A stretch of 64,000 bases of DNA from Ricordea florida (GCA_949710005.1 OX453283.1:22733704-22797703), one strand, 5' to 3'; counted from the stretch's first letter, positions 16,467-33,288 are shown. Program-made: numbers and translations. The notes: generated by a model not told the origin, from the sequence alone.

Positions 16467-19400
16467 TCAGGAAATGCTGAATAATTTACTGGACTCTGAT
16501 TTTACAGCAGCTGCAAGAAGATCCTCCATTGTGATTGGTCGTAGCTGAGTAGTCATGGCTACATCAAGTTTGGTTTCCCTTAAAAAAGAAATGAAAACAA
16601 AGAGATTGTGAATGCAAAAAAAATGGAAAAATACAATCATTCACACCACAATTACCACATAAAAAAATTGAAATGGAAATTTACTATGTTAAGTTACATG
16701 CCTACACTATAATACAGAAATACCAAAAACAAAAACTACAAAAGCAAGGCATCACTGGGACAAAAACATTTTAATACAGAATTGATGCCAAATGAGAATA
16801 CCATGGGAGGAGAGGGGGGGGGGGGGTGAGGGGTCAAAGAAAACAAATAAACCCATACAAGAAAAAAAAGTGGCTGTTCATTGGAGAAATTCTATTTTTT
16901 TTTGAGTTTATCATTTTTCATACTTGAAATTAGCTTTAGACTTTGTTAAGAGATATGAAAGGCATGCAGAGCTGTGTTTTATTCTACTTCTGTAACTTGC
17001 ATAAAAGATGGTTTCTTTGGTTTGGTTATCATTATCAATCATTCTCTCTACTGTCGTATTACAGTATTTGTGTTCATCACTATGTATTGGTTTCAGTAGG
17101 ACAAATTGAGTACTTATCACTACAGTGGCATAACGTAAGATTTTCAAGGTGTATGCACAGGAAAAGAAGTATAATGTTAATTTGTTTCGCCATCCATTTA
17201 TGGACTAAAAAAAGAATGAATGAAATACTAACACAAAGAGACCAATATAATGCAACAAATTTATAAGTCATCCTGATTAAATGATAAAAATGCCCTCAGG
17301 AAATAAAAAATTATATTATTTTTTCCAGATTTCAGCCGTACGTATGGGCATATGCCGGCGTACATGGGCGCTACACCCTTGCACCAAATTGGGACTTAAA
17401 GGGATCGAAACCTGTAGATAAACCATTAATTTGCTGAAGATAACAAGTGGCTAGTCAGAATTCACTAAAAGCCATAATTGCTTAATGAAAAAAATATATA
17501 ATATTTAAAGCAAGATAATTTCAAAACTTACGATGGCTGTGATGCTCTTCTGTCCTTTACATAGTCTCTGACACATGACATTGCTGCTACACGACCTGAA
17601 GCAAATAAATATCATTTGAAGAGCAGGGTTTTCCATAAGAATTGTAGCAGCAGGAGAATTGTGTAAAGTAACAGGAGAATATTCTGAGAGCGCTCCATGT
17701 ACGAATTTAGAACTAGCTCAGGCCATCTTAATTTGGTTGGAGAATTCTTCATAGTAGCCAGAGAATTCTCCGATCTCCGATGCCTAATGAACACCCTGGA
17801 AGAGTTCTAGTTAACCTGACTACCACGCCAAGCAAGCAAGCTAGCATGTGCCTTTGTGAGGGAATACTGTCTGTAAAAATAATGTGTTCAGCTCCTTGTT
17901 TTGAGTGTTGTTCCCTCATCAGAGCAAAATTGTAATGATGATTTTGTATAAATGATAAAATTATTCTTCCCTGCTTGTTAGGTAAAACACACAGCTTAAC
18001 ATTTAATGCTGCACCTTAATACAGTAAAAGATGAAATTTGTCCTCTATAATTTTGCAAAGCCAGACATTTACATTTCAGTGTGGGGGTGAGTTAGGAGAT
18101 TTTAAAAAATATCAGTTCCTACAAACAGACTAAGAGCAAACAAAAATAGTGCACAGTAAATACATACATACACAAGAGTTGCTGTAAAAAGGTAATTATG
18201 GCCCACAAACATCTCTGATTTCTCAAAAACCAAATGGTTAGCCCATAAAGGGTGCCAGTGGTACAGCTGTACAGCTTCCTTAAAATACTGTACATAATGT
18301 TCTCTGTTTATTAAAGTACATGTATAAAGCATAATAAACTTACATATTTCCTTTAGTCCACTGCCAGAAAAGCCTTCAGTGATATATGCCAATTCATCAA
18401 AGTCTACATCATCATCACACTGTAAAAAAAAGACAAAAAAAATAATAATAAACACAGTTAGAATGTCACTACCATGATATGCCTGAAATTTCTCCTGTCT
18501 GGCCACCTAGTTTAGATAGAAGAGCAACAATAGCTCTCTCCTGGAGGTCATGGCTTCAATTCCTATCAAGGTCAAAGAAATAATATTATTCTCTGCCTTG
18601 TATAATTCTTCTTATTCCCAAAGTTAGCTATAACGCTCAGGGGGAATTTCAGGAAGTAATTCATATAAATATACAAGAAAAGCTAACTCAACACAACCCG
18701 ACATTAATTACCTTTTCCTTGTCAAGAATTATCTTCAAAATTTCCTTGCGTTGTTCTGTATTCTGGTTGGAAAATACATTTAAAAAGTTAATATTTAGCT
18801 TAGTAGTGGATCTTTTTCCTCATGTATGAGCTATGGCTTGTAGGAAGTAGTTACAGAGAATATTGCATGGCTCTGTGGAGATATGAAACTTCTCTTCAGG
18901 TGCATAGTATGCAATGTCCCATCTATTGTATCAACACAAATGAAACACCAAACCATTTCACTTTAACATTTTAAAGAACAGTTTATTGTCACCAGAGCAA
19001 CAGGTTATTATCATGTTATTTTCACATGTGAAGATATCAAGATTTCGCACAAACTAACTCACCTGTTATTTCACTGGTAATTATAAAATATGAAGTTCTT
19101 TATCTTAAAAATACTACCATTCACAAAGAAAAAGAAAACATACTGGAAGTCTAATCTGGAAAGCACTGGGCATTCTTCGAAGAATGGCCCTGTCAACGTC
19201 CTGAGGCCTGTTGGTAGCACCCATAACAACAACCTGACAGTCAAAGTCAGTCAAAAGCCCTGCAAGAAAGGGGACACATTAAAACAAATGATAGATAAAA
19301 CCCTAAAAGAAAATGGGGCTGTTAAAACCTTAAGCAATTTGTGCTTTTTTATAACTTACAATATTCATACTTTCCCTGCCCTTGCCCACCACCCCCCCCC

Positions 19401-22400
19401 TCCCCCGGAAGATTATTTGCTTCGTTTAGAGATCCTACCTCCCTTCAGTAAAAAAAAAACACCTTACCATCCCACAGGCTCATAAACTGTGCTTTCATCA
19501 TTGCAGTAGCTTCATGGTCAGCCTTGTCTCTTGATCGCAAGAAAGAATCTGAGATAAAAAATATATATAACTTTGGTATCACATTAATTATGATTAATTG
19601 TACAGTTTAGTAACACCAAAATCAACCATACTGCCGGCACGATTGACCCAATAGAATGGTGGTCATTACATTTGACTTTGACTGGGGAGATGTGATTTAA
19701 ATATGTTCAGGATAATAAGATTTTTTTCACATCAACTTATCTTACCTATTTCATCTATGAATATAATACAGGGTTGAAGTTTAACAGCCTGTTAACAAAG
19801 CAGAAGATACTCTTATCATCATACATGTAATTTTAAAACAGCTGTTATCAGTTAAAATGAATTTCAAGTCAAAATGGTTTCAAACTAGTTTGATTTGTTT
19901 TTTCCTTTGTTTCAGATTAATTTAATCCATAATCCTTCAATAATCTGAAACAAATGAAAAAACAAATCAAACTAGTTTGGAACCATTTTGACCTTACAGT
20001 AAAACAAGAAATTGGGATAATCAAATGAATTGATAAAGACAAGTTATACCACTGTAAGGTATAAAAGGCAGGTGCTGAACTGTTTTAAGCATTTGAAATG
20101 TCAGCATCTCCCTTTTACCTCATGGTGGTATAACTTTATACTTTATCAATTTGTTTTATTATCCCAATTTCATGTGCTTCAATCCCCCACCAACGCAACA
20201 CCAGTTTCTTTAGAAACTATCCCCCCAATACAGTGTAAAACAGACAATTGATAGTGTTTTCTCAACCTTAAAGCTGTCAATGTCACACTAAACTAGTCTT
20301 CCAAGGCAGTATTACAAAATATACAGTAAAAATAATACCAAACACAGCTAATGCTAAAAGGCAAAAGCACTCTCCTACAAGTATATATGTTGTAGTTCAA
20401 TTTTTTCCTTGGTTCAAATTTTATTTTCCTTTGTTTTCTGGTATGGTAATAAATGATAATGAGTTTGAAACAAAGAAAAATAAAATTTGAACCAAGGAAT
20501 AAATTTAGGAATTTATTTATAAATCACTCAAGAATCTTACCAGTGAAAACACAGCAGCAGCAAGCTTTTGTGACTCTCCATACCACTTGTCTGTCAAAGA
20601 GGAAACTTGGAGGTTTATGAAGCGACAACCTGAGGTTACAATTAGCATAATTATATATTATTATCATTATTATATATGTTGCAGTTGATTTTTGTTTTCA
20701 GTTAATTTTTATTTTGAACTAGATAATTTTTTTCTTCCTAGTTAGTTTTATTTTTAACTAGGCGATATTTTTTTTAACTAGGTGATATTTTTTTTAACTA
20801 GGTGATATTTTTTTAACTAGGTGATATTTTTTTAACTGGGTGATATTTTTTTAAAAAAATACAGGTCACAGGTCATTGTTTTACCAATACAGAAATTATC
20901 CTAAACATTCATTAAAGCTAACCTTGGGACTTATCAGACCTAAGGTTAGCTTTGATGAATGTTTAGGATAATTTCTGTATTGGTAAAACAATGACCTGTG
21001 ACCTGTATTTTTTTAAAAAAATATCACCTAGTTAAAAAAATATCACCTAGTTAAAAAAAACTATCTAGTTCAAAATAAAAATTAACTGAAAACAAAAATT
21101 AACTGCAACATATATCATAATTACATGTATGTCCATTATAGTTAATTATTAACATACATTATAGGCTGGATCTAAAACTATACTAAATCAACATTAAATT
21201 CCATTTCTGGACAAAAATAGTTCCTTCAAATCAACTCATTGGATTCTGTCCTTGTGTACTGGTACACAAGAGCTGATACTGACAATAGACCAAACAATAC
21301 ATTACAGCTAACCAATGTCTCCTAAACAAAGAGAATACAATGGTTATTCCCTTGTGTACAGGTATACGAGGACAGAACCACTCATTGTGTGTTTCAGAAT
21401 TTGTTCCCTGTATTGGACACTTAGGATGAATCAGCCCGTTGAAAGAAGTCAAGATTAGAAATTTCCATTGATCTCATGTAATAAACACAAAATTTAAGCT
21501 GTAAAAACTAGATACATATGTGTATAACCCAACATTGAGTCCGTACCTTTGTTAGCATGGAGGATTGCCTTGAATGATTTAATGCTGGCATGATTAATTT
21601 CTCACCTGCTTCCTTTGCTGTAGCTTTTGCAATCATTGTTTTGCCGCAGCCAGGAGGACCATATAATAAAACACCTTATGGTGAAAGAAAAATTAATATT
21701 ATAATCATACATGATTAATAATATCATTATGCACTGTAAGTACTAGCGGAAACCCATAAGACCTGAGAAATGCAAGATGCATTTGCAGCTTGTCAAGATT
21801 CAATATTTTCCAAGTACTACTTGGAAATTGCTTGCCCCAGTTTTTGGGCTTGCTGTTCCCATACTGTGGTACACCCTATAAAGCAACAAGCATTTGTAAC
21901 AACGTGTCCACCATGCTTTGAGCCAGGGTCATGCGTATTTCCTGGTAAGTTGGCAAGTATGTCAAGCTATTAAAGCCAATTTGATTGGTTTATTTCATTG
22001 ATTATCCAAATACGGTACTTCCAATTGAAAGATGTTGTTAGCCCTTTAAGTCCCAAGATTGACTTTATAGATTGTACATAAAAATGTATTCTGGCTACCC
22101 TTAACAAAATAGAGAACATTTTTAGCATACACCATATATATACATGTGGTAAACTACATCAAGTATACTTAATGTATAGTTTATGTAGAGTTTTAGTATG
22201 TACAAAAAGTATACTTTTTGAATGACTGATGTGTACTTTTTGTATTAGTAATTAATTTTGGAGCAGCACATGGGGGCACAGTATACTAATAGTATACACC
22301 GTTCATACAGCCATTCCACTCCAAGGAAGTAATTTTGTTGTATACATATACAGAAAGTATACTTCTTGTCAAATTTATTTTTTCTTCACCTAGTGCGCAT

Positions 22401-25400
22401 AAAGTACACTTACTGTATACCTTGTGGTATAATACTCAGATTGTAGTTTACATTAAAACACTCTTGAAATAGTACAACAGAATTATAGAAACCTACAGGA
22501 CCATTCATGACAAGAACATTATTGTTTCGCTGTCAGCTGCATTTTATTTCAATATATGACACCTTCAAAAGAATAAATTACAATACTGAAATGTAATACT
22601 GCAATACTGAACTGTCTTTGGCATTACTAAACATCAGATGATTTTACTTGTCATGGGGGGACCCCTCGGGGCTTGAAGGGTTAAAGACATTCACAGGGAG
22701 TGACACGTTTCAAGTCTTTAACATTGGTTGCTGGTACTTAACTTGCACATTACCCTAAAGTCACGTAACCTTGATTACCTAGCTTCTGTTTCACTACCCT
22801 TTTTGATTAACACCATGATTAGGAGACTTGCCTGGTTCATGGTTTAGTTCTTATTTCTGTAGGAACATTTTAAAACAAAATTATTCACCACTGGGTTCCT
22901 TTATCAAAAGCCCCTTTCTAGTTTACAGGAAAACAGTATAAAATAATAACAAACTCACCTTTAGGGGCACTTAAAAGAGCAGACGCTTTAAAAATATCTT
23001 TTTGCTGTATGGGCAGAATAACTGTCTCCTGTCAAACAAAAGAACAGTACAGAAAAAGCATGACTATACTGTACTGACCTTTAAAGGTATAGGAACAGTT
23101 GGAACAGAGGGAGCTAGTATGTAGGACTCCAAGTCCAGGGTCAGATCATCTGAACTCAACAAAACATCAATAACATGGCAGATTTTCTCAACCACTTTGT
23201 TTCAAACTATTTTGTGGCCAGTTATCAGGGAAAGTCAAAAGGAAGCTTTAGGTACTCAAAAATGTATTTTTCAGAAGTACAACGTAAACCAAAATAATTT
23301 AATATAAAAAACACTAGGCACCTTTTGAACACCAATTTAACTCGACTGAAGTGACACTTTTGATGTCATACATGTATACATGTATAATATTGTAACTTTT
23401 AATTTTATCCTGGGTTTAAATTTTATTTTCCTTTATTTCAAACTCATTATCATACATTACCATACCACGAAACAAAGGAAAATAAAATTTGAACCAAGGA
23501 TAAAATTGAACTACAACATATACACTGTACCGGTACTTCTATTATTTTTGCCTGTGTTCTCACAAACCTAAAAGACAAATTGAAGGATGCAATACGTGTA
23601 CATTTAGTTTTAGAAAGGAATGTATTCCTTATAATGCCACATCAAAAGGTATGTATTGCATTCTGAAACAATTTTTATCAAACTGTAAATTATACAATGT
23701 CAACTGTCATCTGCAGTTTGACATAATTTTCTCTGACCATTCCAGGGATAAAAATTAACTCCAATGCTTGGTGGCCAGTCGATTAACCAGTTTCCTTGAA
23801 TTTTTAGTGGCCCATCCCAAAATGAAGTTATAGCCCTCAATTTTTCTTTTCAGAGTCACGTGGCAATCACAAAATCAAAATGGTGTCTATATGTTGTGAA
23901 TGTGGATCGCTTGTGAAATCAGTGTTAAAACGGCTCGGAATTTCCACTTCAGAACTAAAAATTCAGTAGTAAACTACACGTTGAGTTTTATTTTTAACTT
24001 TTTACTTCGCATAATTTACATTGCAACTTTTCAAAATTCTGTAGCATAGTCGCACATCGGGCGTTCAAACGTTAACTTTTGGTAGCCCTGGTCAGTTTTA
24101 ACTCGCCACTGGCAACCGTGCAACTGCCAATTTTTAGCCCTGCCATTCTTTCAGTTTGGTGCTTCACCTTGCAGAAGCCAGAACAAGCTCCAGAAATGTG
24201 CACCCCATTGTGACAGGCTTTTCTTTAGCACTGACTGCTAAACTGATCATCTACGTTTAGTACTATCAATGTAAACCTGTGAACAGATGACAAACCTTTA
24301 TTTCCTCAATAGTGTCTCTAAGACCTCCAATGTCTTTCCATGATATTGGGAGTGTAAGTGGATCCACAATATCAGCTGCTACAGCCAGTTCATATTCGCT
24401 TAACTAGGGAATGGACAGAAAAGGTCTGGTAAACACATTAACCAGCGTTCTCAGTAAAATTCACACTGTAACAATCTTCCTACATGTACATCACCTCTGG
24501 TTATATAGTCTGCTGTATATATATGTACCCCTTTGCTCTGTATGAAACCACACTTGGTAAGGCAAGAATACCAACCTTGCAACCGTGCCGTCAGGATGCG
24601 ATCAGTTTTGTTCACAAAATATGTCCAAGAAACCCCATCTTCCCCTTAACTAATAGCAGAGTTATTGTTTACCCCTGTTTGGCATCTGCTGCATAATCTA
24701 CAAACTGTAGAGAATTACAGAACTGTACATCATAACTTAGATACTCTGTGACCATAAGAAGGTAACTGTTCAGCAAAGAGTAAGAATTAATTCTCAAGTT
24801 ACATCAATCAATGTTTTACTATTTGCACTGTGGGTGGAAATGTGGTTGAAGATTTGATCTTCACTACAGGTACCGGTATCAACAAAAGATTATTATAGGG
24901 TACAATATATAAGAACTACACGTATAAAGATCAAATCTCCAACTATAATTATTAGAATTCTGCTTGACATCTATAAAAGCCTGTACCTTGACTCCTTGTA
25001 CACCAATCTTCTTTAGGATCTGCTCAGCCTACATGTACAGTGTACAATGATAAAAAAACCGTTTTAAAATCATGATGGTTCAATCTTTCTGCATATCTAA
25101 TATTAACTGGTATCTCCATCAAAATCACAAAAAATTTTCTGCAATAAAACCTTTTCCTTTATTTTTTCCAGTCAGACCAAGACACTCACAGTTCATCGAA
25201 AAACATGACGCAATTTCTCATTTCTGTTTTCTTTTTTTTCCGTAACAAAGCTGTACAAGTGCACTAGGGCTGGATGGCTTTTTCCAGACTGGCTCACATC
25301 AACCCTTCTGGCCCTACAAACGTCAGCATTTGTACTATAGCTTTCTATGGGATTGCGTGAGTGGGGCCAAATGGGTCACAAGATAATGTGTTATTGACCA

Positions 25401-26785
25401 AGCGTGAGGTCAAGATATATGCATTTTTGACCAAGCGTGAGGTCAAGATATATGCGTTATTGACCAAGCGACCAAGCGTAAGGTCGACATGGCTGCATAT
25501 TGGCCGAGTTCTTTCTTGTATTATAATTGACTGAGACGTAGTCAAGGTCAATAACAACACAAAAGAGAATGAGGCCAATATCCAGCCATCTTGACCCAAC
25601 AAGCTTGGTCAATAAAGGATCATGTATCATATGGCCAATTTTCTTTATTTTGTTTTGCGGGACAATGTGGGAAATCCCAAGCAGGCAAGATAAGCCAATC
25701 TTGCCCTCTTACGTAGCCAATAAGAACTCAGGATTTGCTTCATCTTGCCCACTCATAGAACCAGCCATATAATATTAATTATATATTATCTGAGAGTGAG
25801 GTCATTACAGAGAAATCTTGGACCAAAGCCTAGATATATTGACCATGCGATAGCGAGGTCAATACATCAAGGCAGAGGTCTGAGATTTCTTTGTAATGAC
25901 CAAACAGACAAGGTTAATAAGTTATTTATTAAATGGCCTTTTTAGCACTGGAAAAAAGAAAAACAGAAGCATTTTTCAATATATTACAAGAAAATCTTGC
26001 CTGCTCAGCAGCCAATCAGAGCACTCGTACTACTGTAGCCATATAATAACACTAAAATATTACTGTATATAGTGCATAAAAAATTATACATAATTATGTG
26101 GCAAGCAGTGTGAACCACATATATTCATAGCAAATAAAATTACACAAAATTACAGCAATTATTGCAATATCAAAAAACGTTTTAAACAAATTGAACATAA
26201 GAACTGTCGCGCGTCCAAATATAAACTTTACATTATTTTACTGCAGTATGTGACGTACTATTCGGTTTACGAACGGAAGTGAAATTGGCAGTTAACAGTT
26301 AGAGGATATTACATAGCAGCGCGAGATATATACTGCACGAAAGAATGAAACCTTTTCCATCTTGAGAGGAGAAATTTCGTATCTTCAAGCGATCATGTAA
26401 TTCTCTTTGTATTACATAATCGTTAGTGGTACATTTATACCGAATATGGCACCGAGTTGTAGAAAATCGGCAAAAACACTACATCATACATATCATATAT
26501 CATACATATACAGATATCATTTTTATCCTCACATTTATGTATAATATCATTTTTATCGACTTGCTATAACTCGGTATACCACTAAATTTTATATAATATA
26601 TTGCAATCGTTTTCATCTGGTATTGAGATTACTTTCACGCACTTCACCTGTTTTTGAGCAGCCAAACGACTTTTCTTTGTCGGGTCCAAAGCGTCAACCA
26701 GCCATTTTACTCCATAATACGTTACAGCACCAAGAAGAAGAAGCTGCAAAGCAGTAGCTATGTACCTAACCCGCTGGTCGGGCAT
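16467..26785 (-). CDS. ATAD1: ATAD1/Msp1 AAA-ATPase, mitochondrial outer-membrane protein extractase
   Basis: Thirteen minus-strand exons: 26785-26648, 25028-24987, 24403-24296, 23028-22959, 21674-21606, 20629-20541, 19788-19746, 19548-19468, 19259-19144, 18762-18712, 18419-18344, 17595-17532 and 16578-16467, giving 352 aa (human 361). The family removes mislocalised tail-anchored proteins from mitochondrial and peroxisomal membranes. One N-terminal membrane helix (about residues 8-27) precedes VDALDPTKK. Walker A GPPGCGKT is at 125-132 and Walker B IIFIDEI at 180-186. MGATNRPQD (226-234) and the arginine-bearing ILRRMPSAF (239-247) follow. [11 protein letters not shown] marks the C-terminal lid. 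The ATG at 26785 is chosen because the frame upstream has only non-ATG starts and this length matches the family. It is head-to-head with RPS14. Introns are full of foldback repeats. Confidence 0.96.
17624..17798 (+). mobile_element. hAT-type MITE family M, copy 2
   Basis: CAGGGTTTTCCATAAGAATT ... AATGAACACCCTG, 175 bp, flanked by GAAGAG on both sides. It ends 28 nt upstream (in the ATAD1 direction) of the exon 17595-17532 acceptor, so the branch point may lie inside the element. Confidence 0.8.
19848..19996. mobile_element. Foldback element, family F1, copy 2
   Basis: Inverted arms gtcaaaatggtttcaaacta and tagtttggaaccattttgac with ttcctttgtttcagatt near the centre. It lies in an ATAD1 intron. 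Confidence 0.75.
20004..20172. mobile_element. Foldback element with AAATTGGGATAAT ends
   Basis: Arms aagaaattgggataatcaaa and the inverse ttattatcccaattt, with inner paired segments (gttataccactgtaaggta / catggtggtataac). A half copy is at 43117-43200 in a ZSWIM8 intron (aattgggataatcaaacg, ttataccaccgtaaggta). Confidence 0.75.
20384..20505. mobile_element. Foldback element, family F2, copy 1
   Basis: Arms ttggttcaaattttatttt and aaaataaaatttgaaccaa, beginning TATATGTTGTAGTTC. Further copies at 23386-23523 and 29909-30033. Confidence 0.75.
20671..21114. repeat. Long near-perfect hairpin in ATAD1 intron
   Basis: Left arm starts tatatatgttgcagttgatt; right arm ends aattaactgcaacatata. The innermost arms (aggtcattgttttaccaata ... 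attaaagctaacctt and its inverse) match almost perfectly around a loop of about 12 nt (20927-20939). The left arm has about five copies of a taactaggtgatattttt unit while the right arm has only two or three, so the arms differ by about 80 nt. It lies between the exons at 20541-20629 and 21606-21674. Confidence 0.9.
22037..22684. mobile_element. TTAACCCTTT-type element, long copy
   Basis: TTAGCCCTTTAAGTCCC ... GGGGCTTGAAGGGTTAA encloses 648 bp. The interior is rich in gtatac/agtatact repeats, unlike the short copies. It lies in an ATAD1 intron. Confidence 0.55.
23386..23523. mobile_element. Foldback element, family F2, copy 2
   Basis: Arms tttaaattttattttccttt and aaaggaaaataaaatttgaa, ending ttgaactacaacatat. 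It lies in an ATAD1 intron. Confidence 0.75.
25375..25940. mobile_element. Repeat-rich element with GACCAAGCGTGAGGTC units
   Basis: The phrase ttgaccaagcgtgaggtcaa recurs in tandem at 25394-25480 and again in degenerate form at 25840-25860. A subterminal inverted pair (cattacagagaaatctt / agatttctttgtaatg) spans about 25801-25898. It lies in ATAD1 intron 1. Element borders are uncertain. Confidence 0.5.
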
Positions 26786-27125
26786 AATTTCCCAAAGAAA
26801 AAGATCAAAATTAAAGTTTTTCCAGAATGACTTTGCACGTCCGTCCAGTAGTCGAAAAGACAACAATACAACGTCGTCTCAAGTTTGCCCAGCAGATTTC
26901 CACAACAAGAGTATGCGGTAAATCCTCATCACGCGCAAGGCATCATGGTATCATTCTTTTCGAACTCTCTGTGAAGCCATCAGGTTGGTCATCCTAACTT
27001 ATGTTTTAGAATCTGTGTATTTGTATTCTCTCCTTTGAACATCGTTCGTCGAAAACTAAAAAAAATAAAATTTAAAGAATACCCTAACATGACCATCTAT
27101 TTCTTTTACTTTGAATGACTCTAGT
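26786..27125. promoter_or_regulatory. Shared ATAD1/RPS14 upstream region with likely RPS14 5' UTR intron
   Basis: Only 340 bp separate the ATAD1 ATG (minus strand) from the RPS14 ATG (plus strand), so both promoters must lie here or overlap the UTRs. CAG followed by gttggt at 26981-26984 is a plausible donor. An acceptor tctag ends at 27124, one base before the RPS14 start codon (exon begins t-ATG). A non-coding first exon near 26953-26983 with a pyrimidine run (ttcttttcg) would fit the 5'-TOP layout of ribosomal protein genes. No TATA box is evident. Splicing and start sites are inferred. Confidence 0.5.
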
Positions 27126-31806
<4,681 letters not shown>

Positions 31807-31830
31807 ATGTTTGTGGTTACGAAACCAGCT

Positions 31831-31836
31831 AATAAA
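31831..31836 (+). terminator. RPS14 polyadenylation signal
   Basis: AATAAA begins 25 nt after the RPS14 stop codon (gctaataaaatatt), the very short 3' UTR expected of ribosomal protein genes. Confidence 0.75.
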
Positions 31837-31977
31837 ATATTAAAATATATCCTCACAGCTTTTTGATAGTGCAGTGCCAGAGTACAGGAGGCTTACATTG
31901 GTGTGGGTACCTCTCACCTAGTCATTAAGAAGTGCTTATCTTATGCACCCCCACCCAGCCCTCCTATTTCCAACATA

Positions 31978-32475
31978 TTAGAATACTGTCTGTTGGTGTT
32001 TTACCTGTCTTGTACCATGCAGCCTATTGAATGGAGTCCATAACAGGACTTGGTCAATCAAAGATGATTTGTTCTCTTTATAAACCCTTCTTGGCTGGTG
32101 TAGCTGAGGTCTCCAAGTACCTAGTGTCTTGCTGGAAGTGCTCCCTCGCTCTCGCCCTGCTGTACCCCTTCCAGTGAAGTTAGGAATCCTACCCTTAGCT
32201 CTCGCATTACTTCTTACCTGAAAAGTCATCTCGATACGGTCAGGAAATACAGCTAGCCTTTCCAGCAAATCAGTTCCACTAATATGATAGATTTCAAACC
32301 ACCATTGATGAGGTGCTGGCTTGTTTTCTTTGTTATTCTGTGGAACTGTTTACTGAAACCTTTAGATGGTATTGCTATTAATGTTAAATGTATCCCTTTC
32401 AGGGTAACGAGCACCCATGTTTCCACAATCACTCCAAACTTTTCAAAGCCATTAGCATGCATTTTCGCCATTTGT
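31978..32475 (-). pseudogene. Unassigned coding-like relic between RPS14 and ZSWIM8
   Basis: On the minus strand an open stretch reads ENKPAPHQWWFEIYHISGTD, then LLERLAVFPDRIEMTFQ, followed by gtaaga (a good donor). The frame then stays open to 31978 (GTWRPQLHQPRRVYKEN). Upstream, a second frame reads MAKMHANGFEKFGVIVETWV. Composition looks protein-like, but the frames are broken by stops and I do not recognise the family. It could be a transposon relic or an exon of an antisense gene. Confidence 0.3.
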
Positions 32476-32589
32476 CTTCAGCCTTGGTGCGTTTGACTGA
32501 GGTGCAAAACTTGAGCGATAATAACGGTGGGAAGAGGGAAAGACTGCAAAGATAATTATTTATCTAATTACTTTTTTATTTTTTATATT

Positions 32590-32665
32590 TGTTAATTATT
32601 CACCAAAGTGGAGGTAAATATCCACCACTTTCACCAACACTGAGGTGAATAATTGTTTTATTATA
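32590..32665 (-). mobile_element. Partial two-hairpin MITE relative
   Basis: A hairpin (taattattcaccaaagtgga ... ccactttcaccaacactgag) ends in gtgaataattgtttta, like the right end of the elements at 871 and 56664. An aaacgggaggccgttttgtt segment follows at about 32720. Confidence 0.45.
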
Positions 32666-32924
32666 TACAACACAAGCTAAAAACTAGCATTTATTCAAAT
32701 TGTTTCCTCTCCGGAAACCAAAACGGGAGGCCGTTTTGTTTCTCTTTAGCTGCTTAGTGGTGAATCACCTCCAAGTAAACTGATCAGAATGCATGAAATG
32801 CAGTATTCACTTGTGTGGTATGTACTAAAAATGCATATTTATACTATAGATGCGTATCTTCTTATATTTGGTTTTTATTTTTTACGTTAAAGTTAGCGTG
32901 ATAACTACTTAGTTTCTGCTGAAT

Positions 32925-33095
32925 AATAAGCAAGAAATAGAAAACATTTTTTTGTTTCTATCGAGTTACAGAAACACAAGTGGAAGTTTGAGAGAACAAG
33001 AAATAGCTTTTTCAAGTTCTCACGAACTTTCACAAGTGTTTCTATAGCTCGATAAAAAGCAAAAAAAAAATGTTTTGTATTTCTTTTACAAAATA
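32925..33095. repeat. Inverted repeat with gtttctatcgag arms
   Basis: gaaatagaaaacatttttttg, tttctatcgag and acagaaacac at the left are mirrored by gtgtttctatagctcgat and aaatgttttgtatttctt at the right. The same gtgtttctatcgag phrase starts the element at 33289. Confidence 0.6.
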
Positions 33096-33124
33096 GCCCA
33101 ATGCCTGTGACTACGACAACTTTT

Positions 33125-33278
33125 GGAATGATTTCCGCACAGGTCCCTACTCTTATTATGCATGCTGTAGCTGTACTATTTCCTTCTTTGAACACAAGAA
33201 ATATTTGCACGTGCATTACACCAGACAAGACAGCTACAGCATGCATAATGAAGTAGGGACCTGTGCGGAAATCATTCC
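33125..33278. mobile_element. MITE with perfect 8-bp target duplication
   Basis: Inverted termini GGAATGATTTCCGCACAGGT and ACCTGTGCGGAAATCATTCC are exact inverses. The flanks are a perfect CAACTTTT duplication (33117-33124 and 33279-33286). 154 bp, non-coding. An 8-bp duplication suggests hAT. Confidence 0.9.
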
Positions 33279-33288
33279 CAACTTTTCT

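Noticed and set aside
17612..17794. Open frames starting [11 protein letters not shown] in several places (also near 3799 and 30019)
   Set aside because: The shared peptide is the antisense translation of the hAT-type MITE family M.
26648..26866. ATAD1 start further upstream at a TTG (MLSFRLL...)
   Set aside because: Not an ATG. The ATG at 26785 gives the family's usual N-terminal length before the membrane helix.
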